NCBI RefSeq assembly: GCF_030409325.1
Contig: NZ_JAUFPR010000004.1
Coordinates: 233,548-297,547 of the forward strand
DNA: 64,000 bases
Direction of reading: 5' to 3'
Source of the DNA: Mucilaginibacter aquaedulcis
Lineage (GTDB): Bacteria; Bacteroidota; Bacteroidia; Sphingobacteriales; Sphingobacteriaceae
The notes under the pieces were generated by a model. That model was not told where the DNA came from. It made no database searches and was given only the letters and a program-made list of their open reading frames with translations. The position numbers were made by a program, and so were the translations under genes. This document shows positions 1-6,935 of this stretch, piece by piece (the stretch's first letter is position 1; each line of letters opens with the position of its first letter).

Positions 1-388
1 CGTAGTAACCATTAGGCTGTTTAATAAAGGAATAACCTTCTTTTATAGATGTTAAATTATCTGGCAAAACCTTTATGCCGCTCCAAAATGCCAGACGGTT
101 ATTGTGGAGCGTTACAAATAAAATGCGGTTTTTAATGCCAACCTCGTTAATATCATTCAGGGCATCCTGCTCATTTTCGGGCAGGTGTTTTAGCGCCTCG
201 AACTTTTGTTTATCGCTTATCAGCCCATTGATATAAGCCTCTTTTTTATGCAGATTATCCTCAAGCGTTAAGCCCGATTTAACCAGGTTATTTACGGGAG
301 AATAAGTTTTTTGAACAATAATAGCCGTAAATAATAAGCCTATGCCTATAAAGGTCAGCAACAAGCGTATTTTCCCGGAGTAAGTCAA
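1..388 (-). CDS. Membrane protein, N-terminal fragment (possible sensor kinase)
   Basis: The reading frame is open from a TTG at 388 to the window edge, so only about 129 N-terminal residues are present. A stop codon lies two codons before the TTG (TAA GGA AAT TTG), and no ATG precedes it in frame. Residues 8-25 form one strong hydrophobic segment (LLLTFIGIGLLFTAII). A polar, probably extracytoplasmic, region with heptad-like Leu/Glu/Lys content follows. One membrane anchor followed by an extracytoplasmic sensing region is common in histidine kinases, but no kinase motif lies inside the window, so this is only a guess. The gene is transcribed in the same direction as fabD but lies downstream of it, after a stem-loop. 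Confidence 0.5.
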   Translation of the reverse strand, partial: MTYSGKIRLLLTFIGIGLLFTAIIVQKTYSPVNNLVKSGLTLEDNLHKKEAYINGLISDKQKFEALKHLPENEQDALNDINEVGIKNRILFVTLHNNRLAFWSGIKVLPDNLTSIKEGYSFIKQPNGYY

Positions 389-420
389 ATTTCCTTATAT
401 AAATAAACTTCTGATAAACG

Positions 421-446
421 ATACAGGCACCTTGCAGTGCCTGTAT
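421..446. terminator. Stem-loop between fabD and the left-edge gene
   Basis: Ten-base perfect arms (ATACAGGCAC and its complement) enclose a 6-nt loop. A T-run follows on the plus strand. On the minus strand, where fabD ends, the T-run is weak. It is probably the fabD 3' hairpin. Confidence 0.5.
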
Positions 447-460
447 TTTTCTAATTAATA

Positions 461-1345
461 TTATAAAGTTGCGCTGCTTGTAGCTACTGCCACATCAACC
501 TTTTTTACAAGGCCTTGCAGTACTTTGCCTGGCCCTACTTCAATAAAGGAAGTGGCGCCGTCTTCAAGCATATGCTTTACGGTTTGTGTCCACCTTACGG
601 CACCGGTAAGCTGAGCTATTAAGTTTTGTTTAATAAGCTCAGGATCTGTATAAGGCTTAGCATCAATATTTTGATATATAGGGCAAACCGGCTGGTTAAT
701 TGTTGTAGCGACAATGGCTGCTTCCAATTCAACCCTTGCCGATTCCATCAGTGGCGAGTGGAAAGCACCGCCAACTTTTAATTTCAGGGCTCTTTTAGCG
801 CCGGCGGCCAATAGTTTTTCGCATGCTTCATCAATTCCGGCAATGCTTCCTGAAATTACTAATTGACCAGGGCAGTTATAATTTGCAGTTACTACTACGC
901 CGGCAGTAACCCGCTGGCAAACATCCTCAACCGTAAAATCGTCAAGCCCTAAAATTGCGGCCATGGTTGATGGTTCCAGTTCGCAGGCTTTCTGCATCGC
1001 ATTAGCACGGGCCGCTACTAAGCGCAAACCATCTTCAAATGATAAAGCTCCTGCGGCTACCAGGGCAGAAAACTCTCCCAATGAATGACCTGCTACCATC
1101 TCTGGCTTAAAATCATCACCTAAAATAGCAGCCAGGATAACAGAGTGTAAAAATATAGCGGGCTGAGTAACGTTGGTTTGAACCAGATCATCGGCTGTAC
1201 CATCAAACATTACATCGGTAATTCGGAAACCTAATATGTCATTAGCCTTTTCAAATAATTCACGCGCTTTTTCTGATTGTTCGTACAGATCTTTACCCAT
1301 ACCCGGAAACTGGGCACCCTGCCCAGGAAAAATATATGCTTTCAT
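461..1345 (-). CDS. fabD: Malonyl-CoA:acyl carrier protein transacylase
   Basis: The enzyme transfers malonyl groups from CoA to acyl carrier protein, supplying the elongation unit for type II fatty-acid synthesis in the cytoplasm. The 294-residue protein has the usual family length. It shows the N-terminal GQGAQ motif (8-12), the nucleophile elbow GHSLG with Ser88, and the GAFHSPLM motif with the catalytic His196. The start MKAYIFPGQGAQ matches family starts. It is not next to the other fatty-acid genes of the window (19.5-24.4 kb), so it is probably transcribed separately or with the left-edge gene. The identification is secure from motifs and length. Confidence 0.96.
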   Translation of the reverse strand: MKAYIFPGQGAQFPGMGKDLYEQSEKARELFEKANDILGFRITDVMFDGTADDLVQTNVTQPAIFLHSVILAAILGDDFKPEMVAGHSLGEFSALVAAGALSFEDGLRLVAARANAMQKACELEPSTMAAILGLDDFTVEDVCQRVTAGVVVTANYNCPGQLVISGSIAGIDEACEKLLAAGAKRALKLKVGGAFHSPLMESARVELEAAIVATTINQPVCPIYQNIDAKPYTDPELIKQNLIAQLTGAVRWTQTVKHMLEDGATSFIEVGPGKVLQGLVKKVDVAVATSSATL

Positions 1346-1444
1346 TAGCCCCCTAACCCCCTAAAGGGAAAATTGTTGTAAAATGTTTATAATTTATATT
1401 TATTAATAGCTTTTTCTACCTCCCCTTGTAGAGGGCAAAAAGGT

Positions 1445-2092
1445 TTAGCCAAGCTTTGCTGATATTAAGTTTAAAAACTCTGTACGGGTTTTTTCCTTTA
1501 AAAACTCACCTGTAAATGCCGATGTGGTTGTTACAGAATTTTGTTTCTGCACACCCCGCATGCTCATACACAAGTGCCTGCATTCAATAACCACACCCAC
1601 ACCTATAGGATTAAGTGTATCCTGTATACAATCACGTATTTCGTTGGTGAGGCGCTCCTGTACCTGCAGGCGGCGGGCAAACACATCAACTATACGGGGT
1701 ATTTTACTCAGGCCCACAACGTATCCGTTAGGGATATAAGCTATATGCGCTTTGCCAAAAAACGGAAGCATATGATGCTCGCACATCGAGTACACTTCAA
1801 TATCCTTAACAATTACCATTTGGCTATACTCTTCTTTAAACATAGCCGAATTAAGTATCTCTTTGGCATCGAGATCATACCCATGGGTAAGGTACAGCAT
1901 GGCTTTAGCCATACGTTCAGGTGTTTTTAAAAGGCCTTCGCGTTCAGGATCTTCGCCAATTTGTTTTAAAACATCATGATAATGGGTAGATAGGTTATGG
2001 ATCAGATTTGGATTATACCTGTCAACCTTGGTGTATCCGCCAATTTCATCATCATCGTCGTCGTCACGTGCTGGAGTGTGGTTGTTGTTCAT
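1445..2092 (-). CDS. folE: GTP cyclohydrolase I
   Basis: The enzyme converts GTP to 7,8-dihydroneopterin triphosphate, the first step of folate and of tetrahydropterin synthesis. The 215-residue protein carries the zinc ligands Cys104 and His107 in the motif SMCEHHMLPFFGKAH, and Cys175 in IECRHLCMSMRG. It has a poorly conserved N-terminal tail with a run of six aspartates. The pterin synthase gene at 2102-2521 ends 10 bases before this start codon, and both genes are on the minus strand. They therefore very likely form an operon in which the synthase is upstream and its substrate-producing partner is downstream. Confidence 0.96.
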   Translation of the reverse strand: MNNNHTPARDDDDDDEIGGYTKVDRYNPNLIHNLSTHYHDVLKQIGEDPEREGLLKTPERMAKAMLYLTHGYDLDAKEILNSAMFKEEYSQMVIVKDIEVYSMCEHHMLPFFGKAHIAYIPNGYVVGLSKIPRIVDVFARRLQVQERLTNEIRDCIQDTLNPIGVGVVIECRHLCMSMRGVQKQNSVTTTSAFTGEFLKEKTRTEFLNLISAKLG

Positions 2093-2101
2093 CTCTTCAA
2101 G

Positions 2102-2521
2102 TTATCCGCCAAAGTACTCGGCAGAATTATTTTCGGTTTCGTATAATTTAACCGAGTGTAAAAAAACGCCCTCATAAGCTTCTATAGGAGCTTTGAGCTG
2201 ATTAAATATCTCAATGCACAAAAGTTCTGTCGAAGCCATTTTGCCTGCCATAAACTCAACATCTTTATTGATGTTCTTATGGTCAAGTTTTTCAATAACA
2301 TACTCGTTGATAATTATTTTCAGCTCTTTCAGATCCATCAGGTAACCTGTTGCGTGCGTAACCTCGCCCTTAACTGTTACAAACAGGTTATAATTATGCC
2401 CATGCCAGTTGGGGTTGGCACACTTGCCAAATACCTCATTGTTCTTTTCAGCGCTCCATTCCTCACGGTACATCCGGTGAGCGGCATTAAAATGTTCTTT
2501 GCGCGTAATATGTATCATCAT
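2102..2521 (-). CDS. 6-pyruvoyl-tetrahydropterin synthase family protein
   Basis: This T-fold enzyme uses 7,8-dihydroneopterin triphosphate, the FolE product. Numbering from the MMIHI start, visible motifs are His15 (zinc), Cys34 followed five residues later by HGHNY (His40, His42), and the Asp80-His81 pair. The spacing C-x5-HGH with NPN before it is the pattern of tetrahydrobiopterin-type PTPS, whereas QueD enzymes for queuosine usually have C-x3-HGH. The frame is open to an ATG at 2551, but the conserved family start and a TATATTTG box at 2536-2543 favour 2521 or 2518. It lies directly upstream of folE. A role in queuosine synthesis (QueD) is the main alternative. Confidence 0.88.
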   Translation of the reverse strand: MMIHITRKEHFNAAHRMYREEWSAEKNNEVFGKCANPNWHGHNYNLFVTVKGEVTHATGYLMDLKELKIIINEYVIEKLDHKNINKDVEFMAGKMASTELLCIEIFNQLKAPIEAYEGVFLHSVKLYETENNSAEYFGG

Positions 2522-2594
2522 AATAATCGTGGGTGCAAATATACAAAACAAAAATAGCTGAGTTGTTTTATCTTAGCCGTCAAAAAAATGCAAT

Positions 2595-3215
2595 ATGCAG
2601 ATATTGATTGTTGCTGCCACAGCCTTTGAAGTTGAACCCTTGGCAAACAGCCTTGGTCACAAACTTGACATATTGATAACCGGCGCGGGCATGGTACCTA
2701 CGGCCTTTGCTTTAGGCCGTCAGTTTAGCATGCATAAGTATGACCTGGTAATTAATCTGGGCATTGCCGGTAGTTTTGACAGAAACATCCAGCCGGGCTA
2801 TGTAGTTGAGATAACAGAAGACACCTTTTCTGAAACCGGTGCCGAAGACGATCAGGAATTTATTCCGATAAACGTACTTGGCTTTGGCGAAAGCACGTTT
2901 AAACCCACCACAACCCTTGAAAATGTTTGCAACTCGCTTTTCCTCACCAAAGGCAGGGCTATTACGGTAAATACCGTTCATGGTAATGAGGATTCCATTA
3001 AAAAGGTGCAATTGCGTTTAAACCCGCAGATTGAAAGTATGGAGGGCGCTGCCTTTTTTTATGCCTGCCGACAATTCAACTTACCATGTTTGCAGATCAG
3101 GGCAGTGTCAAATTACGTGGAAAAACGCAATCGAGCCAATTGGGATATAACGCTGGCCATTAAAAATCTGAATAACTTTGCCATTGAGCTGATAAACAGG
3201 ATCGGCAATAATTAA
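2595..3215 (+). CDS. mqnB: Futalosine hydrolase
   Basis: The enzyme removes hypoxanthine from futalosine to give dehypoxanthine futalosine in the alternative (futalosine) route to menaquinone. The 206-residue protein belongs to the nucleoside phosphorylase/MTA-SAH nucleosidase fold. It has the N-terminal MQILIVAATAFEVEPL, the glycine-rich VINLGIAGSFD segment, and QIESMEGAAFFYACRQF near residue 150, where the Met-Glu of the family binds the ribose. The next gene, mqnD, acts two steps later in the same pathway, which supports the assignment over generic nucleosidases. It is divergent from the folE operon, with about 70 bases between the starts. Confidence 0.9.
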   Translation: MQILIVAATAFEVEPLANSLGHKLDILITGAGMVPTAFALGRQFSMHKYDLVINLGIAGSFDRNIQPGYVVEITEDTFSETGAEDDQEFIPINVLGFGESTFKPTTTLENVCNSLFLTKGRAITVNTVHGNEDSIKKVQLRLNPQIESMEGAAFFYACRQFNLPCLQIRAVSNYVEKRNRANWDITLAIKNLNNFAIELINRIGNN

Positions 3216-3230
3216 GCGGAACGTTTTTAG

Positions 3231-3306
3231 GTTTTACGTAATACATTGTTCGTTTTACGTAAGCATATCAGGAACGTACAACTTAGCACTTATAACGTAC
3301 AACTTA
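3231..3306 (+). repeat. Two pairs of short direct repeats with 21-bp period
   Basis: GTTTTACGTAA occurs at 3231-3241 and 3252-3262. AACGTACAACTTA occurs at 3273-3285 and 3294-3306. Each pair is spaced exactly 21 bp, two helical turns. The last copy overlaps the A of the mqnD start codon. It may be an expanded intergenic repeat or protein-binding sites; the sequence alone does not decide. Confidence 0.6.
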
Positions 3307-4178
3307 TGAAACTAACACTTGGCTTTTCGCCCTGCCCTAACGATACTTTTATTTTCGATGCACTGATACATCATAAAATTGATACCGAAGGTTTGGAGTT
3401 TGAGGTTTATTATGATGATGTTGAAACCCTCAATCAAAAAGCATTTCGCGGCGAACTGGATGTGACCAAACTCAGCTATCATGCTTTTGCTTATGTAGCC
3501 GAGAAATATGTACTGCTTGATGCAGGAAGCGCTTTGGGTTACGGCGTTGGCCCAATGCTGATATGTAAAGGCGATGAAAATGAGCTTCACGCAAAACTTA
3601 GTGCCGGAAACCCTGAACTTCGCATCGGCATCCCAGGAAAATATACTACTGCCAACTTTTTATTAGGTTATGCTTTCCCGAATGCCAGCAATAAAACAGA
3701 ATTGGTATTCTCTGATATTGAGAACGCTGTTATTGAAGGACGAATTGATGTAGGCCTTATTATTCACGAAAACCGTTTTACGTATCAGGACAAGGGCCTT
3801 AAAAAAATACTTGACCTTGGCGATTACTGGGAAAAGCAAACCGGCTGCGCTATACCATTGGGAGGTATTGTAGCTAACCGCAATTTACCTCTTGAAGTTC
3901 AGCACAAACTGAACCGGGTGTTACGCAAATCGGTTCAGTTTGCGTTTGCCAACCCTAAGTCGGGGTTAGATTTTATCCGCTCGCACGCGCAGGAAATGAG
4001 CGAGGAGGTAATGTATAAGCACATTGAACTTTATGTAAACAAATACTCCATTGATCTGGGCAATGAAGGCCGTAAAGCCATTACGCTGCTTTTTGATACA
4101 GCCCTGAAAAATAATACCATACCACCAATAAAGGAAGAAATATTTTTAACATCTCCGCCCCCTTCTGTTCCTAATTAA
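3306..4178 (+). CDS. mqnD: 1,4-dihydroxy-6-naphthoate synthase
   Basis: This enzyme converts cyclic dehypoxanthine futalosine to 1,4-dihydroxy-6-naphthoate in the futalosine route to menaquinone. It has a periplasmic-binding-protein-like fold but is cytoplasmic. The conserved N-terminal GFSPCPNDTFIFDAL, the DVTKLSYHAF segment and ALGYGVGPML are typical of MqnD. The frame is open to 3246, but the upstream 20 codons lie in a repeat array and the family start is MKLTLGFSPCPN, so 3306 was chosen. That gives 290 residues, a normal length. It follows mqnB by 90 bases in the same direction and is probably cotranscribed. Menaquinone is the expected respiratory quinone of this group. Confidence 0.93.
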   Translation: MKLTLGFSPCPNDTFIFDALIHHKIDTEGLEFEVYYDDVETLNQKAFRGELDVTKLSYHAFAYVAEKYVLLDAGSALGYGVGPMLICKGDENELHAKLSAGNPELRIGIPGKYTTANFLLGYAFPNASNKTELVFSDIENAVIEGRIDVGLIIHENRFTYQDKGLKKILDLGDYWEKQTGCAIPLGGIVANRNLPLEVQHKLNRVLRKSVQFAFANPKSGLDFIRSHAQEMSEEVMYKHIELYVNKYSIDLGNEGRKAITLLFDTALKNNTIPPIKEEIFLTSPPPSVPN

Positions 4179-4206
4179 GTGTGGAACAAAACTGGAAACC
4201 AGGCAT

Positions 4207-4260
4207 CAGCTTATCATATAAAGCTTTGATGGTACCATCAAAGCTTTATATGATAAGCTG
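4207..4260. repeat. 54-bp perfect palindrome
   Basis: The 54 bases read identically on both strands, centred on GGTACC (4231-4236). There are 27 bp on each side and no unpaired loop bases. Just outside, AGGC (4201-4204) and GCCT (4260-4263) can extend the stem past a small bulge. No T-run follows, so it is not a standard intrinsic terminator for mqnD. It lies 28 bp after the mqnD stop. Confidence 0.85.
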
Positions 4261-4447
4261 CCTGTATATCCCATCAACATTCGCATTTATAATCCGCGGT
4301 AAACGCCTTACTCCGTAGAAGCGCTAAAACATCTCACCACCACTCACCCTTTTAGAGAATCCTTACCCCTTCTTATAGATTAATAATCATTAGCTGCTTT
4401 ATATAAATCTAAGATTATGACGGGCAGGAATTTTTTTTCAAATAAAA

Positions 4448-4500
4448 TTTGCGTAAGTAAATACTTACATATAACTTTATGTAAGTATTTACTTACGCAT
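4448..4500 (+). promoter_or_regulatory. ArsR-gene promoter with double palindromic operator
   Basis: A TTTG (4448-4451), 20 bp, and TAACTTTA (4472-4479) resemble the Bacteroidota -33/-7 promoter (TTTG-N20-TAnnTTTG). Two 16-bp palindromes, GTAAGTAAATACTTAC at 4453-4468 and its complement at 4481-4496, flank the -7 box. Together they form a perfect 21-bp inverted repeat (4450-4470 and 4479-4499). The right arm ends two bases before the ATG. This is the geometry of an autorepressor operator. Confidence 0.75.
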
Positions 4501-4501
4501 T

Positions 4502-4849
4502 ATGATAACTACACGCAGAGACGTATTCCAAGCTATAGCCGACCCAACCCGCAGACAGATCATCAATCTGATTGCCCATCAGCCCCTGAACCTGAACGCC
4601 ATTGCTGATAACTTTGACGTGAGCCGGCCTGCCATATCGCAGCATATTAAAATTTTAATTGAATGCGGACTTATCGACGTTAAAAAAAATGGACGCGAAC
4701 GCTATTGCGAAGCCAAACTCGGCCAGCTTAACGAAGTTGCCCAATGGATTGAGCAATACCGGAAAAGCTGGGATGAACGATTTGATAAAATGGATGACCT
4801 GCTGGCGCGTTTACAAAAGGAAAATAAAAACACAGATGAACAACAATAA
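4502..4849 (+). CDS. ArsR-family winged-helix transcriptional regulator
   Basis: The 115-residue protein has the ArsR/SmtB winged helix-turn-helix: DVFQAIADPTRRQIINLI (first helices), then the recognition region DNFDVSRPAISQHIKILIECGLI, then the wing GRERYCEAK. It lacks the CxC metal-binding motif of classical ArsR proteins and resembles the subgroup paired with SRPBCC (AHSA1) proteins. Two identical palindromic sites overlap its promoter and reach to two bases before the start, so autorepression is likely. The SRPBCC gene begins 20 bases downstream. The inducing signal cannot be read from the sequence. Confidence 0.92.
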   Translation: MITTRRDVFQAIADPTRRQIINLIAHQPLNLNAIADNFDVSRPAISQHIKILIECGLIDVKKNGRERYCEAKLGQLNEVAQWIEQYRKSWDERFDKMDDLLARLQKENKNTDEQQ

Positions 4850-4869
4850 AACCGATACCAATAATAGCC

Positions 4870-5364
4870 ATGAAAAAGAATCAAACCACCATCGCTGCCG
4901 TACCCGGCAAACAGGAAATTATTATCACCCGTGAATTTGAGGCTCCGCGTGAGCTTGTTTTTAAAGCTTATTCCGATCCCGAACTGATGTTGCAATGGCT
5001 GGGCGGCCAGTGTAACCTCACCATGCGGATAGAAAAGTTTGAAGCCCGTGCCGGTGGCTCATACCGCTATATTCATACCGACCCGGCTGGCAACGAACAT
5101 GGCTTTCACGGCGTTTGTCATGACCATACCTTCCCTGAAAGAATTATTCAAACATTTGAGTTTGAAGGTTTGCCCGAAGCTGGCCATGTAGCCATGGAAA
5201 CTACCAAATTTGAAGCTTTACCTGACAACCGCACGAGGGTAACTACCCAATCTGTATTTCAATCAGTTGCCGATCGTGACGGTATGCTGCAATCAGGAAT
5301 GGAGCAAGGAGTTAATGACTCACACGAACGCCTGGAAGAGTTGCTTGCAACCATTGCGGTATAG
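4870..5364 (+). CDS. SRPBCC (AHSA1-like) domain protein
   Basis: The 164-residue protein is one START-like SRPBCC domain. The typical N-terminal strand is ITREFEAPRELVFKAYSDPELMLQWLG (residues about 18-45), the middle GGSYRYIHTDPAGNEHGFHG, and a C-terminal helix MEQGVNDSHERLEELLA that closes the cavity. Such proteins bind hydrophobic ligands, and the ligand here is unknown. The gene follows its ArsR partner and shares its operator-controlled promoter. A bidirectional terminator follows the stop codon. ArsR-SRPBCC pairs are common in Bacteroidota and Actinobacteria. Confidence 0.88.
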   Translation: MKKNQTTIAAVPGKQEIIITREFEAPRELVFKAYSDPELMLQWLGGQCNLTMRIEKFEARAGGSYRYIHTDPAGNEHGFHGVCHDHTFPERIIQTFEFEGLPEAGHVAMETTKFEALPDNRTRVTTQSVFQSVADRDGMLQSGMEQGVNDSHERLEELLATIAV

Positions 5365-5371
5365 GGAGGTC

Positions 5372-5418
5372 AAAAAAACAAAGAGGCATACATTGGAATG
5401 TATACCTCTTTGTTTTTT
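5372..5418. terminator. Bidirectional intrinsic terminator
   Basis: A hairpin AAAGAGGTATACATT-like stem (arms about 5378-5393 and 5395-5412) is flanked by an A-run on the left and TTTGTTTTTT on the right. It can end both the ArsR/SRPBCC transcript and the convergent hflX transcript. Confidence 0.85.
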
Positions 5419-5482
5419 GCTTTACTTGTGTTATCGAAAAGAGAGTGACATATCTGCTTTAGAAAGAGCTGCTTCCATCAGC

Positions 5483-6667
5483 TCAATATAACAATTGATC
5501 ATACGGATACCTTTCAACGTGAATAGTTTTTACCTCATTGTATAACAGGGTTCTGAACTCATCAACGTTTTCTTTTTTAGTAGCAGATATGAATATGGCA
5601 GGGCTGTTATTTTTAGCCATCCAGCTATGCTTAAAATCATCAAGTGTAAGCGGTTCTGCTTGTTGCTCAATCTGATGCTGCTCGGGCTTAAAGGCATCTA
5701 TCTTATTAAATACGGTGATTATCCTTTTATCAATAGCACCAATATCTTTCAGCGTTTCATTAACCGTATGTATCTGATCTTCAAAGTTAGGGTGCGAAAT
5801 ATCAACCACGTGAACCAATATATCGGCCTCACGTACTTCATCCAGGGTAGATTTAAAGCACTCTACCAAGTGATGAGGAAGTTTGCGGATAAACCCAACA
5901 GTATCCGATAACAAGAAGGGAACATTTTCAATCACTACTTTCCTTACTGTGGTATCCAAAGTAGCGAAAAGCTTATTTTCTGCAAATACCTCAGATTTGG
6001 ATATCATGTTCATGATAGTTGATTTACCTACGTTGGTATAACCAACTAATGCGGCACGTACCATCTGGTTGCGGTTTTTCCGCTGGGTTTCGTTTTGCTT
6101 GTCAATCTGCCTTAATCTTTCTTTAAGCAGAGCTATTTTGTTCAGGATCAAACGCCTGTCGGTCTCAATTTGCGATTCACCCGGGCCGCGCATACCAATA
6201 CCACCCTTTTGGCGCTCAAGGTGAGTCCATAAACGGGTAAGGCGCGGTAATAAATATTGTAACTGTGCCAACTCAACCTGGGTCTTAGCCTGAGCTGTTT
6301 GTGCTCTATTGGCAAAAATATCTAATATCAGGTTATTGCGGTCAAGCACCTTTACCTGCAGTTCGCGTTCAATATTACGTAATTGCGATGGTGATAGCCC
6401 ATCGTCAAAAACAACCATATCAATTTCCTCTGCGGTTACATAGGCCTTAATATCTTCCAGCTTTCCCGACCCTACAAAAGTTGCCCTATCTGGCCTCTGC
6501 AGTTTTTGGGTAAAGCTTTTTACAGTTTCACCACCGGCTGTGGCTACCAAAAATTCCAACTCCTCTAAATACTCCTTCTCCTGCTCTTCTGTTTCATTCG
6601 CGGTTATTACACCAACTAAAACAGCCTTTTCCTGCTTCACAGCAGTATCATAAAATTTTTGTTTCAT
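5483..6667 (-). CDS. hflX: GTPase HflX
   Basis: HflX is a ribosome-associated GTPase that splits stalled or stressed 70S ribosomes. The 394-residue protein has the N-terminal HflX domain (about 1-200) with GGIGMRGPGE (155-164). The G domain follows, with GYTNVGKS (209-216, G1), DTVGF (255-259, G3) and NKID near 317 (G4). Length and motif order match the family. It is transcribed convergently with the ArsR/SRPBCC pair and divergently from the DUF3857 genes. Confidence 0.96.
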   Translation of the reverse strand: MKQKFYDTAVKQEKAVLVGVITANETEEQEKEYLEELEFLVATAGGETVKSFTQKLQRPDRATFVGSGKLEDIKAYVTAEEIDMVVFDDGLSPSQLRNIERELQVKVLDRNNLILDIFANRAQTAQAKTQVELAQLQYLLPRLTRLWTHLERQKGGIGMRGPGESQIETDRRLILNKIALLKERLRQIDKQNETQRKNRNQMVRAALVGYTNVGKSTIMNMISKSEVFAENKLFATLDTTVRKVVIENVPFLLSDTVGFIRKLPHHLVECFKSTLDEVREADILVHVVDISHPNFEDQIHTVNETLKDIGAIDKRIITVFNKIDAFKPEQHQIEQQAEPLTLDDFKHSWMAKNNSPAIFISATKKENVDEFRTLLYNEVKTIHVERYPYDQLLY

Positions 6668-6935
6668 TAATTAAGTATTATCAATCCAGATGCCAGTTCA
6701 ACATATGGCATGTACAACACATTTATTAATGCCAAAATTACATAAAAGCAAACTTATATTTCTATATACCTGCAAGGCTGTCAAACAATTGCGCTTGCTT
6801 ATAGAATAATATTTTTTCTTCAGGCAACTGCTACCTACGACAATAAATAGATATTGTTTTAATTATTTTTATTTTATATCTGCTTATTGTAAATTTAGTA
6901 CCTGATTTAAACTATTATTTATTAAACCTTATCAC

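Larger units (their letters stand above)
4179..4501. other. Intergenic region between mqnD and the ArsR gene
   Basis: This 323-base gap holds a 54-bp perfect palindrome near its left end and the ArsR promoter/operator at its right end. Between about 4262 and 4440 I see no open frame, hairpin or repeat that I can support. Confidence 0.6.

Noticed and set aside
1541..1930. Open frame of 129 codons opposite folE
   Set aside because: It is the antisense of a well-supported gene, has no family resemblance, and its codon pattern is that of folE read backwards.
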